A DNA stretch of 64,000 nt from JBBDYH01 sp040901795 (GTDB lineage Bacteria > Planctomycetota > Planctomycetia > Pirellulales > JALHPA01), in NCBI GenBank assembly GCA_040901795.1, contig JBBDYH010000122.1, positions 21,406 to 85,405 on the forward strand, written 5' to 3'. Position 1 is the stretch's first letter; the number at the start of each line of letters is the position of its first letter. This document shows, piece by piece, positions 24,445 to 34,429 of the stretch. The notes below the pieces were generated by a model. The model was not told the origin of the DNA, searched no databases, and saw only the letters and a program-made list of their open reading frames with translations. A program made the position numbers and the translations under genes.

Positions 24445-27400
24445 ATGCCATTCCGCGCTTACTTGGCCCTGATTGTATCCGTAGCTTTGTGTAACGCGGC
24501 CCTCGTCCCGGCGGCCGACGACGTCAAAAACGGTAAAGGCGCCGCCGAACTGAAAACGATCAAGGCCGAATACAAGATTCCGGAGCAGGTGCGCCAGCTT
24601 CTGCAAGACCGCAGCTATGCCGAAGCGGTCAAGGCGATTGACGAGGCCGCCGCCCAACCCGACGCCGCCAAGGATTACCTCGCTTTCCTCAAGGCCCGCG
24701 CTTTACATCTTCAACAGAAGTACGACGAGGCGATCGAGCAATATACGGCGCTGGCCAAGGAACATCCCAAGAGCGAGTGGGGACAGCGTGCGAAGTTCGG
24801 CATGGCGGTGTCCTACGCCCGCAAGGGCGACTTTCGCGCTGCTGAGTTGATCTACAAGGAGCAGGCTGAGCGGCTGCTGTCGGCCGACCGAAAGCAGGAG
24901 ATTGCTGACTTATATCTGGAGTTCGCCGACGCCTATTTCAAGCCCAAAGACGAATTGCAGCAGAAGCCGGACTACGCCAAAGCGCTGGAGTTCTACAAGA
25001 AGGCGTTGGAAGTCGGCCCTAAACCCGACCGCAAGGCCGCAGTCGAGTTGCAGATCGCCCGCTCTTATCAACTGCTCGGCAATCACCAGGAGGCCGCGAA
25101 CCTTTATGCAAAGTTCATCAAGGAGCACAAACTCCTTCTCCCCCCGGGAGAGGGCCGGGGTGAGGGGATCAAGCGCGACATCGAAGCGCGGTTCCGCCTG
25201 GGTGAGGCGCAACTCGCCCTGGGCCAGCGCGACGAGGCGCGGAGGACCTGGCAGGATCTGCTGGCTGCGCACGCTGATGCGAAGCACGAGCACATTCCTC
25301 AGGCGGCGTTCAATCTCTCGGCAACGTACGGCCTGCCCAGCCCCGGCAACAAGGAAGAGCTGAGCCTGGGGGTATCGTCGCTTGAATCGTTCTTGAAGAA
25401 ATACCCCGACCACCAGCTTGCGCCGCAGGCCCATCTGCGAATCGCTCAGAGTTATATGAACTTCGGTCGCAACGCAGATGCGGTGAAGGCGATCGATCGA
25501 TTTTTATCGGACAAACGATACGCCGATAAGGACGAGATCGCCGACGCTCGAAACCTGCTCGGCCGCGCGTATCAGCTCCAGAAGAAGTTCGACCAGGCGC
25601 TTCAAGCCTGGCGCGATTACCTCGCAAAACACGCCTCGCACTCGGCCTGGAGCGACGTGCAGCGCGCGATCATCGACACCGAGTACCTGGTCGGCGTCGA
25701 GCAGCGGCAGAACAAGCAGTACGACGAGGCTCGCAAAACCTGGTCAGAGTTCATGGTGAAGTACGCGCTCGACAGCCGCAACCCGGCGATCCTCTATCAG
25801 CTTGGGCAGATGTACTTCGAGGAGGAAAAATACGCCGAAGCGATCGCCGACTGGCGGCGGCTGGTTTCCAAGTATCCCGGCACGAACGAATCGTCGCAGG
25901 CTCAATACATGATCGCCGCGACGCTCGAAGGCAAGCTCGGCAAGCTGGAAGAGGCGCTCGCGGAGTACAAGAAGGTCACTTGGGGGAATTTCACGCCGCA
26001 CGCGCGCGTGGCCATCGGTCGGTTGACGGCCAAGACCATGTCGATCGCCAGCGACCGCGTATTTCGCAACAACGAGACGCCGCGGATCAAGCTCACTTCG
26101 CGAAACATCGACGCCGTGACGGTCAAGGCGTACAAGGTCGATCTGGAGACCTACTTCCGTAAGATGCACAACGTTCATGGCGTCGAAGGGCTCGACATTT
26201 CCCTGATCGATCCCGATCAGACCATCGAGTACAAGGTGCCCGACTATGCCGACTATCAGCAGCTCGAGAATGAGATCGAAATTCCGCTGCCGAAAACGGC
26301 CGAAGGCGACGCACCCACGGCCGGCGTGATGGCTGTCACGGTCAGCAGCAAGACGCTGGAAGCGACGACGCTGGTGATCGCCAGCGACCTCGAGATCATC
26401 GTCAAGAGTTCGCGCGACGAAGTGTTCGTCTTTGCCCAGAACATGCTCACCGGCAAACCGTGGCCAAAGGCACGCCTGCTCGTGTCCAATGGCCAGCAGG
26501 TGTTCGCCGAGGGACAGACCGGCGACGACGGCGTGTTTAAGCAGTCGTACAAGGAGCTCAAGGCGACCGAGGACGTGCGCATTTTCGCGGCGGCCGACGG
26601 CAGTGTGGCGTCGAACGTGGTCAGCCTGTCCGGTTTGAACGTCGCGCAAGGATTGCCCGACCGCGGCTACATCTACACCGACCGGCCCGCGTACCGCGCC
26701 GGCCAGCTTGTCCACGTCCGTGGCATTTTGCGTAAGGCCTCAGACGACAACTTCGTGATCGAGAAGGACAAGAAGTACGCCCTCGAAGTCTATGACACGC
26801 GGAACCGCGCCGTTTGGCAGGAGGATGTGAAAGTCTCCGAGTACGGCACGTTCCGGGCGATGTTCACTCTCCCTTCGACCAGCCCGCCGGGGGCCTACCG
26901 GATCGTGGTTCGCGATCAGGAGGACAAGACGCACGAGGGGAGCTTTACGGTCCACGAGTATCGCCTGGAGCCGATCCGCCTGGCGGTCGAAACCGAGCGG
27001 AAGGTGTTCTATCGCGGCGAAGAGATCGAAGGAAAGATCACCGCAAAGTTTTACTACGGCGCACCGCTGGTCGGCCGCGAGATTCGCTATCAGCTTGGCA
27101 GCGAACGCAGCTACACTGCCACGACCGACGCGAACGGCGAGGTGAAATTCAAACTGCCGACGCGCGACTTCCGCGAAACTCAAGTTCTTCCGCTTGCGGT
27201 TTCGCTGCCGGAGCGCAGCCTGAGTATAACGCAGAATTTTTTCCTGGCGGCGCAAGGGTACACGCTCGCCGTTTCAACGTTGCGTAATGTCTATGTGGCC
27301 GGCGAGTCGTTCGATGTCGAGGTCAAGGCCCTCGATGCCGAAGGAAAGCCCATCTCCCAGAACGTTACGCTCAAGCTGCTGGAACAGACCAACGTCGGCG

Positions 27401-30400
27401 GCAAAGTAGGCGAGCGCGAAGTCGAGCAGCATGAGGTCATCACGGACGCCAAGGACGGCGTAGTGCGCAAAACGCTGAAGGTCGCCAAAGGAGCGACCTA
27501 TATCGTCCGCGCCGAAGGGACCGATCGCTTCGAGAACGCGATCACCGGACAGCACGCGGTGCAAATCTCCGACGACGAGGACACCGTCCGCCTGCGGATC
27601 CTGGCCGATAAGCACCTTTACAAAGCCGGCGACACGGCGGCAGTACAGATCCACTGGCGCGAAGAGCCGGCGCTGGCGCTCGTGACGTATCAAGGCGCCA
27701 AGGTCCTCGATTATAAGCTCGTCGAGCTCAAGCAGGGGGCGAACAAACTATCCGTCCCCATGTCGGCCAGGCTGGCGCCGAACTTCGAGTTGTCGGTGAT
27801 CGTGATGACCGACACGCGGGCGCCGAAGAAGGACGGCAACGCGGCCGCCGACGCCACCGCCGTGAAGACCACCGGTGTCTCGCCAAAGAAGCCCATCGTT
27901 CGCTTCCATACCGCCTCGAGCGAGTTCCGCGTCACGCGAGACCTGAAGGTGACAATGGAAACGAAGCGCAAAGCCGGAGCAAAAGGGCCGCTCCGTCCCG
28001 GCGAGGAACTGGAGTTGGTTATCAAGGCCACCGACCCGCAAGGCAAGCCGGTCGTCGCCGAATTGAGCGTGGCCATGGTCGAGCAGTCGCTGTTAGCCAT
28101 GTTTTCCAGCCACGTGCCGGCGATCCATGACTTTTTCGCCGGCGGCATGCGCGAGATCACGGTCCGCTCCGGCTCGAGCATCACGTTCAGCTATCACCCG
28201 GCGACGAGGCCGATCGACAAGCAACTTTTGGCCGAGGCTGAACGGCTGGAGATTGCCGCCGACGAATCCGCGCGGCTCGCGGCGACCGATGCCTTCGGTG
28301 TGGCCGGCGCCCCTCGGGGCGGTCCGCTCGGCGCTGTCATCGTCAGTGGCGCGGATGGTGCAACGACAAATGGTGGTTGGGGTGCCGTGGGAGGAGCAGG
28401 TTCTGTTGAGTCGTTTGACACGAATCTGGGACTCATAGTAAGTCAGTCACAGCGAGTGGTCGAACAGGAGAGAGAAGAGCGCCTCTTGGCTTCGGCGTTC
28501 TCGGATGGTTTCGACGATCCATTCGCTGGAGATGGAAATCTGCGCTTTAATCGGGTCGCCGGCGTGCTGGACGAAACTCCCGGCGTCAACAATCGGATGC
28601 TCGAGCAAAGCGCGCTCAAAAAACGGCTGGCGACCGGTGCCCGAGCGGCGATCACGCGCGGTCTAGCCGACAAGCGCGGCGGTGGACAGCAAGCCCAGAC
28701 CGGGAAGGATATTGACAAAGACGCGAAAGAATTGGCGGACTTCGACTCGCTGACAGACATAATCACTTCGACGATCGAGCCGGAGGAGTACGGTTACGCG
28801 AGTTTGGGCAAACTCCTCGCCGCAGGCCAGAACGGCCGCCGCGCCAACGACGCCGAAACCTCGCGTCAAATCCTCGAAGCCAATAGCGTCAACCTCAACT
28901 GGTCGATCCAGAACGGCTTCAAGGATTTTGTCTGCGTCAGCCCGACGGGCGAGCAGTTCAACGTCAATTTTCGCAACACGCTGGGTGACACGCTGACCGC
29001 AGCCGACGTGCAGAAATTCGCGGCCAATCTGGCCCGCACAGGCGCCGTGATTGTCGCCCAACAGGGGCCCCAGGAAACCGGCTATTGGAACCCGGTGGTG
29101 GTGACCGACGAAAAAGGCGAAGCCACCCTCACTCTCACCGTCCCCGAGCAGTCGACCGCCTGGAAAATCAACGCCAAGGGGATCACCGCCGACACGCTGG
29201 CCGGCGAAGCGGACCTCGAAATCGTCGCCAAAAAGGACCTGTTCGGCGAGCTAAAACTGCCATTGGCTTTCACGGACGGCGACGACGCCGAGATCATCGT
29301 CTCGGTCCATCACGATCTGAAGAAAGACGCGAAGACCAATATCGTCGCGACACTGCGGACGATTATCGGCAGCCGCACGATCGAAGAGAAGAAGACCGTC
29401 GCTGTCACTGGCGGCGGGATGCAAGAGCTGACGTTTAAGACCTCCATCCGAAGGCCGGATAAAACGGCGAACAAGGATGAATCGAAAGGAAAGAAGGACG
29501 TCAAGAAGGATACAGCGGAGACTCACGTGGCAAACGATCTCGTCGCCTTTGAACTAGTTGTAGAAAACGGAGATCAGCAAGACAGAATCCGCCGCGTCGT
29601 GCCGATCCGTCCCTACGGCGTGCCGGTGTACGTCACCGCCAGCGGCAGCGCCTCAAGCGATACGACTGCCTGGATTGAGCCCAACCCCGAAATGCCGCTG
29701 CAATCTCCGGGCCTGCAGATCATCATCGGACCCACGGTCGAGCGCAGCTTGTTAGACATCGTGCTCGGCACGCCGCCGGCCTGCCAGCTCGATGCGGTAA
29801 CCATTGCCTCCGGCCTTGACGTGACCACCAGCGACTTGATGGCTTCGCTCGCCTTGCAAAAATTGCTCGGCGAAACGCGCGACAAGCTCGCGCCGCAAGC
29901 CCAGGCGCTCGACGCGCGCATCCGCACGGCGCTCAGCCAGCTCATCTCGGCGCAACAGGAAGACGGCGGTTGGACCTGGTCGGGTCACGGCCAGACGAGC
30001 CATCGCTTTACATCGGCCCGCGTTGTGTGGGCGTTGGCGCTTGCCAAGCGCGCCGGCTACAAGGTCGCCGACGACCGGTTCGAAAAGGCCAAGACCTACC
30101 TGCAAAGCCAAATCGCCAATACGAGCGAAACCGACTTTGAGAGCAAGGCGATCCTGCTGCATGCCTTGTCAGTCGCCGGCCAAGGCGACTTTACGCTCGC
30201 CAACCGCCTGCACCGCAATAAGCCCTCGCTCTCCACCGCCGCGCTTGCGCACCTGGCCTTGGCATTTGCCGAAATGGACCGCAAAGCAACCGCCGCCGAG
30301 CTGCTCGAAGATCTCGGCGAGCGCGACCTGACGAACGTGCCGGTCCGCCGCGCGACTGCGCTGGGCTCGCTGCCGTGGAGCTATTCGGCCACCGAGCTGC

Positions 30401-33048
30401 GAGCACTTTTTGCCCTGGGCCTGGAGATAGCCAATCCCGACTCGGCGAAAACCAAGGAACAAGTCGACTGGCTCATGGCCCACCGCACCGGCCACCGCTG
30501 GTCGCCGGAGAAAGCCACGGGCCCCGCGGCGATGGCCGTAGCGACCTGGTACGCCAAAACTCGGTTCGAAGACCAGCACTACAAGCTCACGATCTTCGTC
30601 AACGACCTGCAGGCCGCAGTGCTCGACATCACCGAGGACAGCGACACGCTCAGTGTCCATGTTCCCCCGCACCTGCTCAAAGAGGGCAAGCAACGGATCA
30701 ACTTCCAGCTCACCGGCCGCGGACGCTACACGTACCAGGCCGTGCTCGGCGGGTTTGTCGCCGCCGATAAGCTGAAGAACACGACCAAGAACTGGTATGT
30801 CCGGCGGTACCACGAACCCGCCCCGCTGGAGCTCGATGGACAGGAAATCACTCGCGGCTTCGACATGTTGCAAGGCAGCTACACCACGTTTCGCAACCCG
30901 CTCACGCAGCTTGCCGTCGGCAAGCGGGGGCACGTCGAGTTGAATATATGGCGCGCCAACCTGCCGGCAAACACGCCCGAGGAGCAGCTTGAGTACCTGG
31001 TGGTGACGGAACCGTTGCCGAGCGGCGTGACCGTGATCGAAAGCTCGATCACAGGCGGCTTCGAGCGGTTCGAGCTCGGCGCCGGCGAGATCACGTTCTA
31101 CCTGGGCAACCGCCAGCACGTCGGCTCGATCCATTTCGACGTCCACGGATACCTGCCCGGCGCCTATAAAGCCCCGCCGACAATCATCCGCAACGCGTAT
31201 CGCCCGGACCAGCTTGCCGTCTCGGAGCTGAAGAACCTGGACGTGCTGGCGCTCGGTGCCAAGAGTAAGGACGAATACCGCCTGACGCCCCGCGAGCTGT
31301 ATGAGCTGGGCAAGCGCCACTTCGCCAAGGACGAGTTCAAGACCGCCGGCACGCACCTGGTTGAGCTGTTGGCCAAATGGAACGTCAACCCCGACGTTTA
31401 TAAAGACACCGCGCGGATGCTGCTCGACGTTCACCTGAATACCGGACCGGCGGGCGAAGTCGTCCGCTACTTCGAGATCATCAAGGAGAAGTGGCCCGAC
31501 CTGGAAATCCCCTACGAGAAGATCATGAAGGTCGCCGCCGCGTACCACGACATCGGCGAGTACGAGCGGAGCTACCTGGTATATCGGGCCACCGTCGAAA
31601 GCAGCTTTATCAATGAGAACGGCGTTGCGGGCTTCCTCGAAGCGCAAGGCGAGTTCTTGCGCTCCGTGGAAGTGATGAACCGCCTGTTGGCCGAATACCC
31701 CCCCGAGCCGTACGTCGCCGCGACGACGTATGCACTGGCGCAGCGCGTCTACGCCAAGGCGCCGCAAGCCGCCGCCGATCCGAAGCTGCGCGAGAAGAAG
31801 ATCAACCGCGTCGTGCTCATCCAGCAGGCGTTGGCCATGCTCGACCACTTCCTCACCATGTACCCCGAAGATCCGGCAGCGGACCAGGCCGCGTTCTCAC
31901 TGGCCAACGCGCTCTTGGAGCTCAAGGCGCATAAGGAGGTCATTGAACGTGCCACGCGCTACGCCGAACGCTACAAGGACAGCGACTACCTTGATAGCTA
32001 CTGGTACATCCAGGCCTACGGTCACTTCGCCCTCGGCGAGCACGAGAAGGCGCTAGAAATGGCGGGCAAAGTGGCCGAGCACAAGCGCACCGAGAAGCAG
32101 ACCGGCCGCGAAGTCGAAAGCCCCAACAAGTGGCAGGCGATTTACATCATGGGCCAGGTGTTCCACAGCCTGGGCAAGGCGGCCGAGGCCATCGCCGAGT
32201 ACGCCAAAGTCGACGAACGCTTCCAGGACGCCAAGGAGGCGATTGCCTACTTCACGCGTAAGGAGATCTCACTTCCTGAGGTGACGACGATGCGGCCCAA
32301 CGAACCGGCCCAGGTCGAGCTCAAGTTCCGCAACGTCGCCGCGGCCGAGATCCGCGTGTACCGCATCGACCTGATGAAATTCAGTCTGCTCAAGCGGAAC
32401 CTGCTGGGCATTACCGAAATCAACCTGTCGGGCATCCGGCCGTTCTTCGAGGAGACGTTCAAGCTGGGCGACGGCAAGGACTACCGCGACCGCAGCGAAA
32501 AGCTCAAGCTGCCGCTCAAGGAAGAAGGCGCGTACCTCGTGGTCTGCCGCGGCGACAACCTGCACGCCAGCGGACTCGTGCTCGTGAGCCCCTTGGCGGT
32601 CGAAGTGCAGGAAGACGCGGCGGCCGGACGAGTGCGCGTGACCGTAAAGAACGTGCTCGAAGAAGACTACGTCTCCGACGCGCACGCCAAAGTGATCGGC
32701 AGCCGAAATAACGAGTTCGTCTCCGGCGAAGCCGACCTGCGCGGCGTGTTCGTCGCCGAAGGCATCCAGGGCAAGAGCACCGTGATTGCCCAGGTGGACG
32801 ACAGCCGTTACGCCTTCTTCCGCGGTCAGACCGAGCTTGGCCCGCAGCCAGCGCCAAACGCTCCCGCGGCCGAGCCTGCCCAAGCGCCTCCGGGCGAAGG
32901 GCGCGGCAAGTCGCTTTCGAACGAGACGCAGTTGCTTGAGCAATTGCAAGGCGGCAACCGCGAAATCCAGCGGCGCCAGAACGAATTGCTCGACAACAAC
33001 TACAAGATGCCGAGTAACAGCGGCGTGAAGGCGCAGTCGGCGTTCTGA
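24445..33048 (+). CDS. Giant TPR / alpha-2-macroglobulin family exported protein
   Basis: A 2867-residue protein with ATG 9 nt after AGGAG. A signal peptide covers residues 1-24. Residues 40-540 are TPR repeats (YDEAIEQYTALAKEHPKSEW; YAEAIADWRRLVSKYPGTNE). About 540-740 is a beta-rich module (IKLTSRNIDAVTVKAYKVDL). MG2-like YIYTDRPAYRAGQLVHVRG lies near 742. An A2M core includes TGYWNPVVVTDEKGEATLTL near 1545, and the thioester-domain helical barrel (GGWTWSGHGQTSHRFTSARV) lies near 1850. A second TPR block (2279-2600) is followed by a module like the first (VELKFRNVAAAEIRVYRIDL). The thioester site reads CQLD rather than C-x-E-Q, so the reactive bond is probably absent. Bacterial A2Ms trap proteases in the periplasm; a scaffold role is equally possible here. 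Confidence 0.9.
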   Translation: MPFRAYLALIVSVALCNAALVPAADDVKNGKGAAELKTIKAEYKIPEQVRQLLQDRSYAEAVKAIDEAAAQPDAAKDYLAFLKARALHLQQKYDEAIEQYTALAKEHPKSEWGQRAKFGMAVSYARKGDFRAAELIYKEQAERLLSADRKQEIADLYLEFADAYFKPKDELQQKPDYAKALEFYKKALEVGPKPDRKAAVELQIARSYQLLGNHQEAANLYAKFIKEHKLLLPPGEGRGEGIKRDIEARFRLGEAQLALGQRDEARRTWQDLLAAHADAKHEHIPQAAFNLSATYGLPSPGNKEELSLGVSSLESFLKKYPDHQLAPQAHLRIAQSYMNFGRNADAVKAIDRFLSDKRYADKDEIADARNLLGRAYQLQKKFDQALQAWRDYLAKHASHSAWSDVQRAIIDTEYLVGVEQRQNKQYDEARKTWSEFMVKYALDSRNPAILYQLGQMYFEEEKYAEAIADWRRLVSKYPGTNESSQAQYMIAATLEGKLGKLEEALAEYKKVTWGNFTPHARVAIGRLTAKTMSIASDRVFRNNETPRIKLTSRNIDAVTVKAYKVDLETYFRKMHNVHGVEGLDISLIDPDQTIEYKVPDYADYQQLENEIEIPLPKTAEGDAPTAGVMAVTVSSKTLEATTLVIASDLEIIVKSSRDEVFVFAQNMLTGKPWPKARLLVSNGQQVFAEGQTGDDGVFKQSYKELKATEDVRIFAAADGSVASNVVSLSGLNVAQGLPDRGYIYTDRPAYRAGQLVHVRGILRKASDDNFVIEKDKKYALEVYDTRNRAVWQEDVKVSEYGTFRAMFTLPSTSPPGAYRIVVRDQEDKTHEGSFTVHEYRLEPIRLAVETERKVFYRGEEIEGKITAKFYYGAPLVGREIRYQLGSERSYTATTDANGEVKFKLPTRDFRETQVLPLAVSLPERSLSITQNFFLAAQGYTLAVSTLRNVYVAGESFDVEVKALDAEGKPISQNVTLKLLEQTNVGGKVGEREVEQHEVITDAKDGVVRKTLKVAKGATYIVRAEGTDRFENAITGQHAVQISDDEDTVRLRILADKHLYKAGDTAAVQIHWREEPALALVTYQGAKVLDYKLVELKQGANKLSVPMSARLAPNFELSVIVMTDTRAPKKDGNAAADATAVKTTGVSPKKPIVRFHTASSEFRVTRDLKVTMETKRKAGAKGPLRPGEELELVIKATDPQGKPVVAELSVAMVEQSLLAMFSSHVPAIHDFFAGGMREITVRSGSSITFSYHPATRPIDKQLLAEAERLEIAADESARLAATDAFGVAGAPRGGPLGAVIVSGADGATTNGGWGAVGGAGSVESFDTNLGLIVSQSQRVVEQEREERLLASAFSDGFDDPFAGDGNLRFNRVAGVLDETPGVNNRMLEQSALKKRLATGARAAITRGLADKRGGGQQAQTGKDIDKDAKELADFDSLTDIITSTIEPEEYGYASLGKLLAAGQNGRRANDAETSRQILEANSVNLNWSIQNGFKDFVCVSPTGEQFNVNFRNTLGDTLTAADVQKFAANLARTGAVIVAQQGPQETGYWNPVVVTDEKGEATLTLTVPEQSTAWKINAKGITADTLAGEADLEIVAKKDLFGELKLPLAFTDGDDAEIIVSVHHDLKKDAKTNIVATLRTIIGSRTIEEKKTVAVTGGGMQELTFKTSIRRPDKTANKDESKGKKDVKKDTAETHVANDLVAFELVVENGDQQDRIRRVVPIRPYGVPVYVTASGSASSDTTAWIEPNPEMPLQSPGLQIIIGPTVERSLLDIVLGTPPACQLDAVTIASGLDVTTSDLMASLALQKLLGETRDKLAPQAQALDARIRTALSQLISAQQEDGGWTWSGHGQTSHRFTSARVVWALALAKRAGYKVADDRFEKAKTYLQSQIANTSETDFESKAILLHALSVAGQGDFTLANRLHRNKPSLSTAALAHLALAFAEMDRKATAAELLEDLGERDLTNVPVRRATALGSLPWSYSATELRALFALGLEIANPDSAKTKEQVDWLMAHRTGHRWSPEKATGPAAMAVATWYAKTRFEDQHYKLTIFVNDLQAAVLDITEDSDTLSVHVPPHLLKEGKQRINFQLTGRGRYTYQAVLGGFVAADKLKNTTKNWYVRRYHEPAPLELDGQEITRGFDMLQGSYTTFRNPLTQLAVGKRGHVELNIWRANLPANTPEEQLEYLVVTEPLPSGVTVIESSITGGFERFELGAGEITFYLGNRQHVGSIHFDVHGYLPGAYKAPPTIIRNAYRPDQLAVSELKNLDVLALGAKSKDEYRLTPRELYELGKRHFAKDEFKTAGTHLVELLAKWNVNPDVYKDTARMLLDVHLNTGPAGEVVRYFEIIKEKWPDLEIPYEKIMKVAAAYHDIGEYERSYLVYRATVESSFINENGVAGFLEAQGEFLRSVEVMNRLLAEYPPEPYVAATTYALAQRVYAKAPQAAADPKLREKKINRVVLIQQALAMLDHFLTMYPEDPAADQAAFSLANALLELKAHKEVIERATRYAERYKDSDYLDSYWYIQAYGHFALGEHEKALEMAGKVAEHKRTEKQTGREVESPNKWQAIYIMGQVFHSLGKAAEAIAEYAKVDERFQDAKEAIAYFTRKEISLPEVTTMRPNEPAQVELKFRNVAAAEIRVYRIDLMKFSLLKRNLLGITEINLSGIRPFFEETFKLGDGKDYRDRSEKLKLPLKEEGAYLVVCRGDNLHASGLVLVSPLAVEVQEDAAAGRVRVTVKNVLEEDYVSDAHAKVIGSRNNEFVSGEADLRGVFVAEGIQGKSTVIAQVDDSRYAFFRGQTELGPQPAPNAPAAEPAQAPPGEGRGKSLSNETQLLEQLQGGNREIQRRQNELLDNNYKMPSNSGVKAQSAF
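25131..25168. repeat. CTCC-rich palindromic repeat (GGGAGAGGGCCGGGGTGAGGG) inside the A2M coding region
   Basis: The palindromic unit, normally intergenic in many bacteria, is read in frame as LLLPPGEGRGEGI at about residues 231-243, between two TPR units. Confidence 0.7.
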
Positions 33049-33063
33049 GCGGCCGCGTACTCT

Positions 33064-33204
33064 GTAGGGAACGCCCAAAGCTTGCCCGCCGTGGCGGGTG
33101 GCGTTCCGGAAGCGCAAAGTGGCGTTGCTGGGCCAACTCGCCCGACGGAACGGCACAGAGACCGTTCCCTACCGAGAAGGCAAGCTAAAGCTTGAAACTC
33201 CAAC
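33064..33204. repeat. Composite intergenic repeat: GGGAACGCC...GTTCCCTAC plus AAGCTAAAGCTTGAA unit
   Basis: Contains TAGGGAACGCCCAAAGCTTG, GGCGTTCCGGAAGCGC, GGCCAACTCGCCCGACGG and GACCGTTCCCTACC, followed by a copy of the AAGCTAAAGCTTGAA(A)CTCC repeat at 33179-33204. It fills much of the 324-nt gap between the giant gene and the first prepilin-like gene. The rest of the gap holds no gene. Confidence 0.65.
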
Positions 33205-33372
33205 GATTGGCCCCGTTTTTGCAAGTTCTTGTCCCATTCGCCTAGGGAAACCTGGGCGATTTTGGTTGACCCGCCTACCCCTCGTTTGTTAAGGTTAAGA
33301 GTTGGGCGTAACCGTTCTGCCCTGTTCCAGGGGCATCGCTGTTCTTATCTCTTCTTAATATGGCGGTGGATC

Positions 33373-34350
33373 ATGCGCTCTCGAATCCGCGGTTTCACGC
33401 TGGTCGAATTGTTGGTAGTGATCGCGATCATCGGCATCCTGGTGGCGCTGTTGCTGCCGGCGATCCAGTCAGCCCGTGAAGCGGCTCGGCGGACACAGTG
33501 CACCAACAACCTGAAGCAAATGGGCTTGGGCGTCATTAACCATCTCGACGCGCGCCGGCGCTATCCCGCGTCGACGGAAACCGATACGTCGATCGGAAAC
33601 CCCAGCCGCATGACCTGGACCGTGGCGATCATGCCGTACATCGAAGAACAAGCGATGTTCGATCAGTATCGGGGAACGTACATTGACGACGCCGACGACC
33701 GCTTGTTGTATCAAACGTATATGCCAGTTTACACCTGCCCCTCCGATATCGACACGTCGCGGCAGGATGCCCCGGAGAGCGGTAACAATACGAGCATTCC
33801 GTTCCAACCGGGCTCTTATCGCGCCAACACGGGGCGCATCACGGGCGAAACCGGTGATCACTTCTGGGACAATCCTCAGGTCGTGACCGAGAACAATGTC
33901 AACTATAGTTGGCGCGGCCCGATGCACGTCTACCTTCATAAGCCACCCAGCGGCGCACGATTCAATTTGTATTTTGAATCGTTCAAGAACATCAAGGACG
34001 GCGCCTCCAAAACGTTGTTGATCAGCGAGTACCACACCAAGATCACCAACTCAGCATCGAGCCGCCGTCGCACGTTCTGGGGTTACGGCTACACTTCCTA
34101 TAATCAGTCGAGCACGATCCCCGAGACACGCCTGATCCTGCCCGACTATGCCAAGTGCTCAAGCACCAACAGCGGCGACGATCACCGCTGCAAGCGCGCC
34201 TGGGGAAGCCTGCACACCGGCAACATTTTGCAGGCCGTGATGTTGGATGGCAGCGTACACTCCGTCAACGCCGACATCGACATGCTGATCTGGGCCGCTT
34301 CCGGGTCGATCGCGGGCGAGGAAACGATCCGATCGCTGGGCGACTATTAA
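33373..34350 (+). CDS. DUF1559 prepilin-like protein (module 1)
   Basis: A 325-residue DUF1559 protein with a type IV prepilin-type N-terminus: RGFTLVELLVVIAIIGILVA (Gly just before the cleavage site, Glu at +5), then LLPAIQSAREAARRTQCTNN. The body has MPYIEEQAMFDQYRG and the C-terminal H-X9-DG block, SLHTGNILQAVMLDGSVHSV. DUF1559 proteins number in the dozens to hundreds per planctomycete genome; they may be pseudopilins or surface proteins. ATG 33373 puts the signal at the N-terminus; the open frame back to 33229 is repeat-derived. A lipoprotein gene follows, a pairing repeated directly downstream. Confidence 0.93.
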   Translation: MRSRIRGFTLVELLVVIAIIGILVALLLPAIQSAREAARRTQCTNNLKQMGLGVINHLDARRRYPASTETDTSIGNPSRMTWTVAIMPYIEEQAMFDQYRGTYIDDADDRLLYQTYMPVYTCPSDIDTSRQDAPESGNNTSIPFQPGSYRANTGRITGETGDHFWDNPQVVTENNVNYSWRGPMHVYLHKPPSGARFNLYFESFKNIKDGASKTLLISEYHTKITNSASSRRRTFWGYGYTSYNQSSTIPETRLILPDYAKCSSTNSGDDHRCKRAWGSLHTGNILQAVMLDGSVHSVNADIDMLIWAASGSIAGEETIRSLGDY

Positions 34351-34361
34351 TCGTGCCATTT

Positions 34362-34397
34362 CTCGTGCCACTGCTCGCCGCGAGCAGTGCCACCGAG
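34362..34397. repeat. GTGCCACTGCTCG...CGAGCAGTG hairpin
   Basis: CACTGCTCG and CGAGCAGTG form a 9-bp stem with a 3-nt loop between the DUF1559 gene and the lipoprotein gene. A half copy (GTGCCACTGCTCGCGGCGA) lies before livF near 37771. Confidence 0.6.
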
Positions 34398-34429
34398 CGC
34401 CGATAATACCCTCTCGGGAGACGACGATC

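Noticed and set aside
30169..31848. 559-codon minus-strand frame inside the giant gene
   Set aside because: Antisense of a strongly biased GC-rich gene; product is Val/Arg/Leu-rich with no family features.
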